Positions 34,672 to 43,219 are shown, numbered from the stretch's first letter. The stretch is DNA of 64,000 nucleotides from Aneurinibacillus soli (GCF_002355375.1 NZ_AP017312.1:2249001-2313000), one strand, 5' to 3'. The notes: generated by a model not told the origin, from the sequence alone. A program made the numbers and translations.

Positions 34672-34696
34672 AAACCCCATCTTAAAGACAGGGTTT
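34672..34696 (-). terminator. terminator of the 440-aa gene
   Basis: On the minus strand AAACCC-TG-TCTT / AAGA-TG-GGGTTT forms an interrupted stem followed by TTATTT, 45 bases after the stop at 34741. Confidence 0.55.
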
Positions 34697-34740
34697 GTCA
34701 TTTAGTTTGTTTTCAGTTAATAATAAAAATTTTCTTTTTA

Positions 34741-36063
34741 TTATTTCACAAATGGTATTTGTGGTAAAGCACACCATGACGCAATTGTATTATAATGCTT
34801 GGCTAATTTTTTAACTAGTTCAATACCTTCGTTTGCTGTAGTAATAGATTTGCTAACATTACTTTCTGCATTATTGATATTCTCAAGGAATTTTTGCAAC
34901 TTAGGTATGCTTGGAGAGTCCTTTAAGTGGCTTACATCCGTTTCTGACAAGTCGTCTTTTATTTCATCTAGTAATTCAATATCATGTGGGGAATTCAATA
35001 AACCACTTAAACTCTTTATGGTCTCAATAATATTACTTAACTCGTTATGTATATTATTCTGTTGGCTTAAAGATGTTTCAACTGTAATTACAGGTGATAC
35101 GTGAATGGTAGGAGGTAAGGCTGGTTTTGCTAGTCCATTACTTATAATATCAAGAAGCTTATCAATTTGATTCTTTTGGAACGTCAATATATCATTTTGA
35201 TTTTCAATGCGTAACTTTGCGATTCTGAGTTCGTTTTTTAGTTCGAGTATTTGTGTAGCTGAAGCAAAGTATTCCTCAGGCTTAATTTCACCTTTTACGA
35301 CTAACTCATATTCTTCTAATGCTTGTTCAATAATATGCTTATTGCCATCTTCAGACTCTATAATCATTTTAACTACTAAACCATCTTGTATGATTTTTAC
35401 AGTTGCTGGTGTATTTGGATACTTTTCTTGAAGGATTTTGTTAAAATAGCTAAGTATACCTAAGCCAGCTTGATAATATTCAGGTGGAAATTCAATACTC
35501 CTATTTATTACTACTTTATTATCAAACCCCTCTATAATACTAGGGATATTGGTAACTTGTAATGGTGTTTCATACTCGGAGATACCAAGTATAAGGAAAG
35601 GATAATTTATAGAAAGTGGAGATAAATCTTCAAGTTCCCTTGCACTGTTTTCAAAATAAGCTATAGGATTTGGTCCACCAAAAATTTTATTGGTTGATTC
35701 TTTCGTAAGCACAATAAGTATTGGTATTTCACAAACGGTTTCTTTTACTGCTAAGTTACTTCTTTTAAATAACCATGAAGTAAAAGTCTGAGTACTTCCT
35801 GAGGCTGTCGTGACTGCCACCATATTTTTTATAATTCCAATATGTGGATATCTTTTACTTTCTAACCAACCATATGTTTGCAAATTGAAGTCTAATTTAT
35901 TGATAAAACGTCTTATATTTTTATAGTGTGGTTCTTCTAAAGCCATATAATCGGCGAGGTTAATGTTTTCCACGGATTTAATTATATCAATAAATTCCTC
36001 TGGGTATTTTTTATTTAGTTTTTCCCATGCATCTAAGTAACTAATAACCGAATTTAAAAACAT
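34741..36063 (-). CDS. unknown accessory protein, 440 aa
   Basis: AT-rich gene opposed to the surrounding tail genes, so an inserted cargo gene. I do not recognise it. Residues 1-90 are helical; about 95-180 alternate strands and helices (EIPILIVLTKEST; FLILGISEYETPLQV), about 195-260 look like a small alpha/beta domain (YYQAGLGILSYFNKILQEKY; GLVVKMIIESEDGN), then a long coiled coil (ELRIAKLRIENQNDILTFQK) and a helical C-terminus. No membrane segment and no obvious catalytic motif. The build (sensor-like domains plus coiled coil) resembles adaptor or effector parts of defence systems, but this is a guess. Confidence 0.6.
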   Translation of the reverse strand: MFLNSVISYLDAWEKLNKKYPEEFIDIIKSVENINLADYMALEEPHYKNIRRFINKLDFNLQTYGWLESKRYPHIGIIKNMVAVTTASGSTQTFTSWLFKRSNLAVKETVCEIPILIVLTKESTNKIFGGPNPIAYFENSARELEDLSPLSINYPFLILGISEYETPLQVTNIPSIIEGFDNKVVINRSIEFPPEYYQAGLGILSYFNKILQEKYPNTPATVKIIQDGLVVKMIIESEDGNKHIIEQALEEYELVVKGEIKPEEYFASATQILELKNELRIAKLRIENQNDILTFQKNQIDKLLDIISNGLAKPALPPTIHVSPVITVETSLSQQNNIHNELSNIIETIKSLSGLLNSPHDIELLDEIKDDLSETDVSHLKDSPSIPKLQKFLENINNAESNVSKSITTANEGIELVKKLAKHYNTIASWCALPQIPFVK

Positions 36064-36338
36064 GATTTTTCCCCCTAAACTATTAGATGTAATAATTTTT
36101 ATTTTTAAAACTATATCATTAGCAACTTATTCTTAAATGAATAATTATGAAACTTATGATAGTTAATAAAAGTATAGGTTATTAAAGATTAAATTTAATG
36201 AATATGTAAGATAATATAAAATCAATTAAACTAACGAAAAAATATCATGACGAGTATAGGGATATTTTTATTTTACCTAAGTTTCCAACAAATGTGAACT
36301 TGGCTGGTGTAAAATGTAGGAAAAAAGGAGGCGGGGCT
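36064..36338. other. AT-rich intergenic region
   Basis: Very AT-rich, no open frame with ribosome site. It contains the divergent leaders of the 440-aa gene (minus) and of the broken membrane protein (plus), whose AAAAGGAGG ends the region. Confidence 0.4.
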
Positions 36339-36530
36339 GTGAAAGTTGCTAAATATGCAGGGATAGCAATTATAACTTTGTGTTTGTTGGTACTGGCCGG
36401 TGTATATGTGTAGCAGAAGTTTTTTCCGTTTGAGAAGGGTGCAAAAACGGTTAATGCGGATAAGAAACCAGAGCAGGAAGTGAAGCAAGAGGAGAAAAGG
36501 GAAGCTGTATCAATAAGAGACATACACTAA
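36339..36530 (+). pseudogene. small membrane protein interrupted by amber codon
   Basis: GTG start at 36339 after AGGAGG. The first 24 codons encode one transmembrane helix (VAKYAGIAIITLCLLVLAGV), then TAG at 36411-36413. The same frame continues without a break for 38 codons (KFFPFEKGAKTVNADKKPEQ, then Glu/Lys-rich) to TAA at 36528. The whole would be a 63-residue single-pass protein with a charged tail, so the TAG looks like a point nonsense mutation. TAG ends many normal genes here, so codon reassignment is unlikely. Confidence 0.65.
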
Positions 36531-36567
36531 AAAAGACCGTCTGGTGCTGGTAACACCAAAACGGTCT
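36528..36567 (-). terminator. minus-strand terminator, nested stems
   Basis: AGACCGT..ACGGTCT encloses a second stem GGTG..CACC; on the minus strand it is followed by TTTTTT. It lies beyond the toxin terminator and could stop read-through into the broken membrane gene. Confidence 0.65.
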
Positions 36568-36570
36568 ATG

Positions 36571-36665
36571 TACAATAGACATTCCCCAAGGGGGATGGCT
36601 CAGATGATGGATAGAGCAAGAAAAAGGTCCCCGGTGTTCGCCAAAACTCAAGGGGGCCTATTTCT
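36571..36665 (+). ncRNA. candidate antitoxin RNA of the Hol-Tox toxin
   Basis: A TACAAT -10-like box at 36571-36576 could start a short plus-strand RNA running to the shared hairpin at 36626-36657, antisense to the toxin mRNA 3' end. Type I systems with this toxin family use such RNAs. No good -35 is visible, so this is a candidate only. Confidence 0.35.
36621..36665. terminator. bidirectional terminator at toxin 3' end
   Basis: GGTCCCC and GGGGGCC pair with one mismatch around an 18-base loop; the minus side is followed by TTTTTCTT, the plus side by TATTTCTTTT. It would end both the toxin mRNA and an opposing RNA. Confidence 0.6.
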
Positions 36666-36741
36666 TTTGATTAAATGACAGCATCGCAACAATCAGCGAT
36701 CCGAAAGCGACCATTAACATTAACGCCTCGTATACTGTCAT
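36658..36741 (-). CDS. Hol-Tox type I toxin, 27 aa
   Basis: MTVYEALMLMVAFGSLIVAM, then LSFNQKK, is a textbook member of the putative holin-like toxin family (Hol-Tox; BsrG/TxpA-like): a short N-terminus, one membrane helix and a basic end. The very strong AAAGGGGGTG ribosome site seven bases upstream is also typical. Such peptides disturb the membrane when their antisense RNA is lost, stabilising plasmids and prophages. Fits maintenance of a phage-plasmid. Too short for standard gene finders. Confidence 0.85.
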   Translation of the reverse strand: MTVYEALMLMVAFGSLIVAMLSFNQKK

Positions 36742-36898
36742 GGCGTCACCCCCTTTCTATCGGGGATGAGCCAACCCACCTTAGGGAGCCGTATCTATTT
36801 GTACGAGGTTGATTCTACATATTTTACTTTTGACTATTACTAAATTCTTATAATAAACGTGAGAAGATGTTTATGTAGATTGTTCGCAATAACAGTTT
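36742..36898. other. leader region between toxin and Phd-like gene
   Basis: Holds the 5' leader of the toxin mRNA (minus strand) and AT-rich sequence including TATAAT at 36849-36854. No open frame with a ribosome site. Confidence 0.35.
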
Positions 36899-36929
36899 TT
36901 GAGTGCGATTTTTTTGTAGATAATTCTAC
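36899..36929 (+). promoter_or_regulatory. promoter with GTAGA-taat-TCTAC operator
   Basis: TTGAGT (36899-36904), 16-base spacer, TAATTC (36921-36926). The perfect inverted repeat GTAGA-taat-TCTAC (36916-36929) covers the -10, as expected for autorepression by a Phd-like antitoxin encoded at 36986. Confidence 0.5.
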
Positions 36930-36985
36930 CAAAATTTAATAAAATGAAAATTAGGAAAACAATAGATGTGGAGGATAATATATTA

Positions 36986-37531
36986 ATGATAAAAAAACTC
37001 GAAATAAATATAAAATCAGAAGAGATTATATCATCAAGTGATTTGCAAGAGCGGTATGAGGAAATTAGCCAAGAGCTTAATGATACAACTATACGAAAGT
37101 ATGTGGTATTTAAAGAAAATAAACCTGATGTCATTATTATTAATCCACTACAATATGAGTTGTTTTTAAAACAATTAGATGAATACTCGATGTTAAGAAA
37201 AAGTCGTGATGAAAGTGTTGAGAAATTTTTAGTTGAATGTATAGAGAAAGTAGAGAAAAACACATTTTATTATTTTTGTGAACCATGTCATATACTCTTT
37301 TCTTCTGAAAAAAATATCATGAAGAAAGAAGAGGTTATTTGCCCAACATGCTATAAAAGTCATCCTGATAGTAAATTTGGAATTTTAGATATAGACAGTT
37401 GTAGTAAAAACGCTGCAAAGATTCTTACACATAAGTTAACAAATTATTATTCATTCTTAGTTGTTGATCAACTTGAAATAAAAATAGCAAACGACAAAAA
37501 GTCTCTTAAAATAGATGTTATACTGGATTAA
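36986..37531 (+). CDS. Phd/YefM-like protein with zinc ribbon, 181 aa
   Basis: N-terminal ~65 residues follow the Phd antitoxin pattern: SSSDLQERYEEISQELNDTT, YVVFKENKPDVIIINPLQYE. After a helical stretch, two CxxC pairs (CEPCHILFSSE and CPTCYKSH) suggest a zinc ribbon at about residues 90-125, then an alpha/beta tail. Phd domains repress their own operon and bind a toxin; no Doc, RelE or PIN partner lies next to it, so the C-terminal part may replace the toxin or the protein may be a solitary regulator. Start 36986 with GGAGG upstream. AT-rich like the rest of the island. Confidence 0.6.
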   Translation: MIKKLEINIKSEEIISSSDLQERYEEISQELNDTTIRKYVVFKENKPDVIIINPLQYELFLKQLDEYSMLRKSRDESVEKFLVECIEKVEKNTFYYFCEPCHILFSSEKNIMKKEEVICPTCYKSHPDSKFGILDIDSCSKNAAKILTHKLTNYYSFLVVDQLEIKIANDKKSLKIDVILD

Positions 37532-37535
37532 GATC

Positions 37536-37565
37536 ACCGAGCTGGCTAGCTCGGTTTTTCTTTTG
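37536..37565 (+). terminator. terminator at right end of accessory island
   Basis: ACCGAGC - tggcta - GCTCGGT then TTTTCTTTT; perfect stem. Confidence 0.85.
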
Positions 37566-37620
37566 AATGCATTCAACACCTCTTTACTATGCATATTCTA
37601 CTTATTGAGGTGATTTTTTT

Positions 37621-38229
37621 ATGTCGCAAATTAGACCGTTTGACAACGCCAACGAATCGCATAAACGAAAACTTTTCTATGCAACAGGTGTCGCCGGAGC
37701 TGAGTGGAGTGAAGTACCAGCACGTATCATCGAGCCATACCAACCACCGACACCTTCCCTGCGAGTCAAAGAGAATAAGATCATAAACGCTCCATCAGAT
37801 TTAACCGGCAGTACTACAGCAAGCTATCGAACAAAGATGCGCCTGCTGTTTCAAACTCGGCAAGATTTGTCGTCATATCTCATTTATATAAACTTCCCAC
37901 ACAAATTTTACGATGAGCGGGGCGCAATCTATATCGGATCAGTCGATGACCACGTCCCAAGTGTGTATGAAGCACTACAACGCTATATTGTGGAAATATC
38001 CATAATCATGACCCGTAAAGACCAGTATGACAAGAAATATGACAATCCATTCATCGATACTGATCCGAACGCCTGGTATTACCAAGACATGCTAGAACTC
38101 ATCGACATGGGCGTGATTGCCGGGAAAACAGATACAACGTTTCAACCAAACGGTTACGTTACACGGGCCGAGTTTACAGCACTGCTTAACCGGATGCGGC
38201 GATTCGTTGAGCTGACGATTCGAACATAG
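37621..38229 (+). CDS. SLH-domain tail protein, 202 aa
   Basis: First gene of the distal tail block. The N-terminal two thirds are unfamiliar (a beta protein with SSYLIYINFPHKFY). The C-terminal ~60 residues form one S-layer homology domain: FIDTDPNAWYYQDMLELIDM, GVIAGKTDTTFQPNGYVTRA, then EFTALLNRM. SLH domains bind pyruvylated secondary wall polymer, so this virion protein probably helps fix the tail to an S-layer-bearing host. GAGGTG ribosome site. Confidence 0.75.
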   Translation: MSQIRPFDNANESHKRKLFYATGVAGAEWSEVPARIIEPYQPPTPSLRVKENKIINAPSDLTGSTTASYRTKMRLLFQTRQDLSSYLIYINFPHKFYDERGAIYIGSVDDHVPSVYEALQRYIVEISIIMTRKDQYDKKYDNPFIDTDPNAWYYQDMLELIDMGVIAGKTDTTFQPNGYVTRAEFTALLNRMRRFVELTIRT

Positions 38230-38240
38230 GAGATGAGAGT

Positions 38241-39599
38241 ATGACAGTACGTGGGTTTGTAGATGTAACACCCGACAAATGGTTCTACGATGATGTAATG
38301 GATTGTGCTAACTACATGTTAGAAGATGATTCACCGCTGGTAGTCGGGATTCCATATTGTTCATTTGAAGCAGGTAAGCCGAATTATATCAAGGAGTTTA
38401 AAGATAACGGACAGGTTATTTTCACGTTGGACGTAGCGCTAACGATTACAGCGGATAATCCGTTATTGGTGTATATTGATGGCATACAAACGTTTTATCG
38501 GGAAGCGAAAGATGTAAACGGAAAAACAACCGTAACGATGTATGCTCCGGTTAATGGGCAGGTACTATTCAAATACATCGGTTCACCACGTATGCGCCGC
38601 ATTGATGTCACGAACACATTAGACGGACACGGAAAGCCAGCAGGAGATTGTTCACCTGGTCTGGAATATCCTCATTACCAGCTTCAATTTGGCAAGGAAG
38701 CTGATAAGTCAATCTATGAATATGTGTATAATCCTAACAGCCGTACTTTCTTTGAAAATGTATCGTGCGCCGGAACGCAGTTAAAACGTGTTCATATCCC
38801 TAACGGTGAATGGTACATATCCGACCATAACGAGCTGCTGACAAAGTATATTGGTGACAAGCCGAATCTATACATTATCACACCGGGCGGTAATATCTAC
38901 TGTTCATTCAACGTTGCGAATATCAAATGTAACATTCGGTATCAGATGAAAGTGCGTGGTATCCTGATGAATACGGGCGGTGACTTTATTCCAGTATCAC
39001 AGAAAGTGAAGTACCTTGATCGCTTTTTCCCGGACGGTCATCTGACAAGAGCGGAAGCTTTTGCGATTGTAGACCGATTACGGCGCTCGTATTATCAACG
39101 TTTCACAGATTCGGAGCCGCCAAGTGCTGTCATTAACGATACGTTTGTCGCGGAATCTTGCCAGGACAGCTTTGTGACTTCATCCCGTTTTCGAGTAGGA
39201 GAGCAACTAGAAATAAAGGTGAATGGATTTTTGAAGCAAGTCGGTATTGATTATGTGCATGCCAATGACCATACGATTCAATTCAAGTATAACGTGCCCG
39301 AAGGTTCAGTCGTAACAATCAAGCGAGTCAAGCAGGAGAGTATATTTTTCGACGGGAGATTGTTTGATCAGTATTTATCTGATGGGAGCAAGAATTCGAA
39401 AAACCTACTGAACACATGGTATCGCGACACCGTAATCAGTATGGAGAATGAACGGACAAGATCAGGAGATGCATTGGTTGTAGGGGTACCACATGAAGAT
39501 GTGATTAAGTTTGATGGCGAAGAATATATGACGCGAGCGCAGGCTGTTGTATTGCTGAATCGTTTCAGAAAATGGGCGATTGAAACTTTCAAGGGGTGA
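38241..39599 (+). CDS. SLH-like tail protein, 452 aa
   Basis: Starts with half of an SLH motif (GFVDVTPDKWFYDDVMDCAN) and has two further SLH-type endings, FFPDGHLTRAEAFAIVDRLR (near 250-275) and FDGEEYMTRAQAVVLLNRFR (near 425-446). Between them are beta-rich sections (VIFTLDVALTITADNPLLVY; EQLEIKVNGFLKQVGIDY). The SLH motifs are thus split and interleaved with structural domains. A wall-binding distal tail component is the likely role. Confidence 0.7.
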   Translation: MTVRGFVDVTPDKWFYDDVMDCANYMLEDDSPLVVGIPYCSFEAGKPNYIKEFKDNGQVIFTLDVALTITADNPLLVYIDGIQTFYREAKDVNGKTTVTMYAPVNGQVLFKYIGSPRMRRIDVTNTLDGHGKPAGDCSPGLEYPHYQLQFGKEADKSIYEYVYNPNSRTFFENVSCAGTQLKRVHIPNGEWYISDHNELLTKYIGDKPNLYIITPGGNIYCSFNVANIKCNIRYQMKVRGILMNTGGDFIPVSQKVKYLDRFFPDGHLTRAEAFAIVDRLRRSYYQRFTDSEPPSAVINDTFVAESCQDSFVTSSRFRVGEQLEIKVNGFLKQVGIDYVHANDHTIQFKYNVPEGSVVTIKRVKQESIFFDGRLFDQYLSDGSKNSKNLLNTWYRDTVISMENERTRSGDALVVGVPHEDVIKFDGEEYMTRAQAVVLLNRFRKWAIETFKG

Positions 39600-39604
39600 T
39601 ATGT

Positions 39605-42600
39605 ATGCAGCCGATTTCAGATGAGTTTAGAAAGCTTATTAAGAATCATGTCAAAGTCGGACCGCATGAAATGCCTGTGTGTATAGTAGAAGTAGACCGA
39701 ATGGTATTTGTACCGGGGCGTGTAGAGGAGATTCAGTATCTCGTTGGTGATCCAAACGTAAAGACGGTGCAGGATAGTAGTATCATAGGAGAAGGAGAAA
39801 CGATTCCGACAGATGGAATTGTGTTTCCGGTGAAAGGAAAAACACTTGCGGATGTAGGATCGAAGTTCGGGATGCGATTACATCCGATTGACCATGTATG
39901 GAAAATGCATACAGGGGTAGATATTGGTGCTCCACAAGGTACACCAATTCTAGCAGCGTGGGGTGGAACGGTCAAAAAAGCCGGATGGCAAAATGGCTAT
40001 GGTAATACAGTAATAATCGATCATGGGCATGGATATTATACACGTTATGGTCATATGTGTGATAACTGCATCAATGTAAAAGAGGGAACCATTGTGAAAT
40101 CTGGGCAGGAAATTGGTGCGGTCGGGAGTACTGGAAAGTCGACGAAACCGCATCTTCACTTTGAAGTACTGTATAAAGGAGTAGACCCAGCTACTAGCTA
40201 TGCCCGTGACCCGTTGCCATACCTGCAAAAGAAGCAGACCGTTCCTGCACCCGTGCAGAACACAGGACCTGATGTTGTGACACAAACGCCTATTACGTTT
40301 AGTTTAGGGGCGATGGCTTTTTCAGCAACGTTTGATTTATCTAAATGGGCGAGTATGCCGGAGTTGAAACTCCCTGGTAAAGAAGACTTTTATTTTAAGG
40401 GTTTAAATCCAAAAGTAACGGGTATTCCGGTTATTTACTTTGAATTTGATCCAGCAAAAATGCTGGAGGAGGGGCTAAGCACCGCAGTTGGTCGTCCGTT
40501 GATACTGAATCTTGATTTAGAGAAACGCGCACTACTTGATGTGTCATTTCTCACAAATTTTGTTTCAGACTCAGGTGATTCTTTTTCTATCATGGTTAAC
40601 GGAGTAACAAAAGCTGTTTTGAAAAAGTTTAAGCCGGGAGCGACCGTGGATCGGTTATCAGATATTTTATTGGAAGCGGGGAAGACAGAAATACAGTTCG
40701 TAGTATATTGGCATGGTCCTTCTCATCCACAAGACAAAGTTTTGAAACGGTTCGGTTTCAAGTCGATTAATGTACGCTACGTGAATGAAATTGTTGGTCA
40801 GTCTCAATCTCAATCAGAATCAGACGATCCAACCTTGATTGCTCGTTCGTTAGCCAACGTATTTAACCCTACGCGGCGGGAGAAAATCTCGCTTCCGGTC
40901 GGTGATTTCGTGCCAGCAGAAACGATTCGATTGGATAATGTGAAAGAAGTAGAAATCGATGACAAATTCGAGATGGAAGCAGCAGAGGCGAGAATTATCA
41001 TGTCGAATCCAAAAGGCTTTTATTCGTCTACGTATGATACAGGTTTATTCCCAGAGCTTCGCTATGAAACACCATTTTCCTATACGGCTAATGGTGTTCA
41101 CATGGGACTACTGTCTGAGAATACACCGATTCGTATTCATATGGGATATGGTCGGCACACAATACGAGTGTTTACCGGGCTGATTGATAAAGTAGATAGT
41201 AATAGCGAGGAAGAAACGATTACCATAACATGCCGGAACATGTACAAGCGGTTGATCGAAAAGGTTGTTACAGAGGATTTGGAATATGGCTATTCAGCGA
41301 GCGATGCATCTGTTGCGAATGTAGCGGCAGCGTTGAATGATGGTACGGATGTTGATAATTTATCGCGACTGAAAAAAATCATTTACTACGCTCAAAAGTG
41401 GGCTAAGCATTATGGTGTGGACCCGATTGTGATTCTGGCTGTTGCTCAAAAGGAAACAGAACTTGGTACAACAGGTGCAGGTCGGGAGGTTGGGGGAGAT
41501 TACATCTGTGGATATGGAGTGCCGAGTAAAACAAAAAAACTTCCGCAATTCGCAGGAATCGAAGCTCAATGCAAAGCGGTTGCCGAACGTATGAAAAAGG
41601 TGTGCGGTACAGGAGAAGTTACTCGCGAGTACATCAGGAAACTTTGGATATCGTATGAAAATGGCGATCCTACATGGACACCAGATGTGTGGAGTATTTA
41701 TCAAAAAATGAAGGGAGATGCTCAATTCACAGAAGCAGTGTTCAAGGCAGACTCCGCACCTGTCCCGAGTGGGAACACGTCTAATTTATCTGTTAATATC
41801 AAGCAGAATTTGTTACGTATGAATCCAAAATCTCGTTCAGGGAAAAAGTTAAAAGGAGTAAAAGGCATTGTTCTTCACTACACGGCAGGTCCTGGACAAA
41901 GCGCCGAGCAAATTCGTAACTACTTCAATAATATTTCAGACCGTTACGCATCTGCTAATTATGTAGTAGATGATTCAACTATTGTACAATGCATCCCAGA
42001 TGATGAGGAGGCTTATCATTGCGGTGCTGAACATTATCAACCAGGTGTGACGGATGCTTTGGGCAATCACCCGAATGAAACCACACTCGGTATCGAGATG
42101 TGTGTAGATAGCAACAATCAAATTACAGCAGCGACATATCAGAACGCAGTCAACTTGACAGCCTATTTGTGCAAAAAATACGGCCTAACAGCAGGACAAC
42201 TATGGCGACATCATGATATTACGGGAAAAGATTGTCCGGCACCATGGGTAGACGATCCGTCGAAATGGGAGAAGTTTAAAAAAGATGTAGCCGCAAAACT
42301 GGATGGACAAGGTGTGACGACTGTTTCGGCACAGGAAGCAGCTGGGTTATCATCGTATTGGTTGAAGTCAGCTATTTTACAGGACTTGATTCGTGTCGGC
42401 GGCCTTGTTGGTTGGAGAAAGCAATATGAAGATCGAATATATCCTGATTCTATCATCGAAGAAACATATTACATCGATGTGAAACCAGAAAAACGAATGG
42501 TGGTCAAGGCGAATCCGGCAGAGAATGGGGAATATACTTTCTCAGAAATTCCACTTACTACCATCAAGACGATAGATGGATGGAAGAACGGGCTATATCA

Positions 42601-43219
42601 GCTCCCAACTACATTTTCGGCGTTCAAATACAAGGTGAATGAATGTATCCGTGAAATCACGAAGGACACAAACTATCGGACATGGTGTGACCGATATGGA
42701 ACATTCCGAGCAGAGCCTGTTGAGTATGATTCTCCAGTGGTGGAACGTTTTACAGACATGGAGAATCTATGTGCGGTCAGTTCTTCAATCGATTACTCAC
42801 GGGCGAGGTCGCATGTGATTGTAGTAGATGGGACAGGTAAGGCGCGGCATTACATTGACCCAGAGATTCTGCTCGAGCTGAAAGGAGAGTTGCGCAGCGC
42901 AGTATTAGAAGTGTCGTGGGCTAAGACTGATGAACAAAAAGACGAAGATGCACGCCGTGTATTCTGGGATATGAAACGTATGTGCCGCACACTACAAGTC
43001 TCGATCCCAGCGCATCCTCATTTGGACGTACTCGATTGTATTCATATATCTGATGTACGAACATGTACACGGGGTGACTTTACGATAAAGGGGATTCATA
43101 CTACGTTTAAAGAAGGTGCGGAGTTTACGCAGACACTTGACCTTACTTGGATGGAAACAAATGAGATGATAACAAAAAATAATGCGAGATTGATCGCGAG
43201 TGAAGCGAAGCAGGCGTAA
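39605..43219 (+). CDS. tail hub with three peptidoglycan hydrolase domains, 1204 aa
   Basis: Tail-associated lysin. In order: N-terminal hub part; M23 endopeptidase (about 85-205) with HTGVDIG and HLHFE zinc motifs; beta-rich domains; hub/gp27-like part (about 455-570); a lysozyme/transglycosylase-like domain (about 590-710) with YGVDPIVILAVAQKETELG; an amidase_2 domain (about 745-900) with zinc-type IVLHYTAG and HHDITGKDC; then hub sequence resumes to the C-terminus. It should cut peptide cross-links, glycan and the amide bond to let DNA through a thick wall. The enzymes appear as insertions in the hub. Start 39605. Confidence 0.85.
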   Translation: MQPISDEFRKLIKNHVKVGPHEMPVCIVEVDRMVFVPGRVEEIQYLVGDPNVKTVQDSSIIGEGETIPTDGIVFPVKGKTLADVGSKFGMRLHPIDHVWKMHTGVDIGAPQGTPILAAWGGTVKKAGWQNGYGNTVIIDHGHGYYTRYGHMCDNCINVKEGTIVKSGQEIGAVGSTGKSTKPHLHFEVLYKGVDPATSYARDPLPYLQKKQTVPAPVQNTGPDVVTQTPITFSLGAMAFSATFDLSKWASMPELKLPGKEDFYFKGLNPKVTGIPVIYFEFDPAKMLEEGLSTAVGRPLILNLDLEKRALLDVSFLTNFVSDSGDSFSIMVNGVTKAVLKKFKPGATVDRLSDILLEAGKTEIQFVVYWHGPSHPQDKVLKRFGFKSINVRYVNEIVGQSQSQSESDDPTLIARSLANVFNPTRREKISLPVGDFVPAETIRLDNVKEVEIDDKFEMEAAEARIIMSNPKGFYSSTYDTGLFPELRYETPFSYTANGVHMGLLSENTPIRIHMGYGRHTIRVFTGLIDKVDSNSEEETITITCRNMYKRLIEKVVTEDLEYGYSASDASVANVAAALNDGTDVDNLSRLKKIIYYAQKWAKHYGVDPIVILAVAQKETELGTTGAGREVGGDYICGYGVPSKTKKLPQFAGIEAQCKAVAERMKKVCGTGEVTREYIRKLWISYENGDPTWTPDVWSIYQKMKGDAQFTEAVFKADSAPVPSGNTSNLSVNIKQNLLRMNPKSRSGKKLKGVKGIVLHYTAGPGQSAEQIRNYFNNISDRYASANYVVDDSTIVQCIPDDEEAYHCGAEHYQPGVTDALGNHPNETTLGIEMCVDSNNQITAATYQNAVNLTAYLCKKYGLTAGQLWRHHDITGKDCPAPWVDDPSKWEKFKKDVAAKLDGQGVTTVSAQEAAGLSSYWLKSAILQDLIRVGGLVGWRKQYEDRIYPDSIIEETYYIDVKPEKRMVVKANPAENGEYTFSEIPLTTIKTIDGWKNGLYQLPTTFSAFKYKVNECIREITKDTNYRTWCDRYGTFRAEPVEYDSPVVERFTDMENLCAVSSSIDYSRARSHVIVVDGTGKARHYIDPEILLELKGELRSAVLEVSWAKTDEQKDEDARRVFWDMKRMCRTLQVSIPAHPHLDVLDCIHISDVRTCTRGDFTIKGIHTTFKEGAEFTQTLDLTWMETNEMITKNNARLIASEAKQA

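Noticed and set aside
36339-36530. Stop-codon reassignment (TAG as sense) in this phage
   Set aside because: TAG ends many intact genes here (for example terL, the protein at 19996, the capsid gene and the tape measure), so the two in-frame ambers are better explained as nonsense mutations.
36339-36741. Holin-endolysin lysis cassette
   Set aside because: The 27-residue peptide matches the Hol-Tox toxin family rather than a working holin, and there is no free endolysin gene beside it; the wall hydrolases at 39605 are part of the tail hub.
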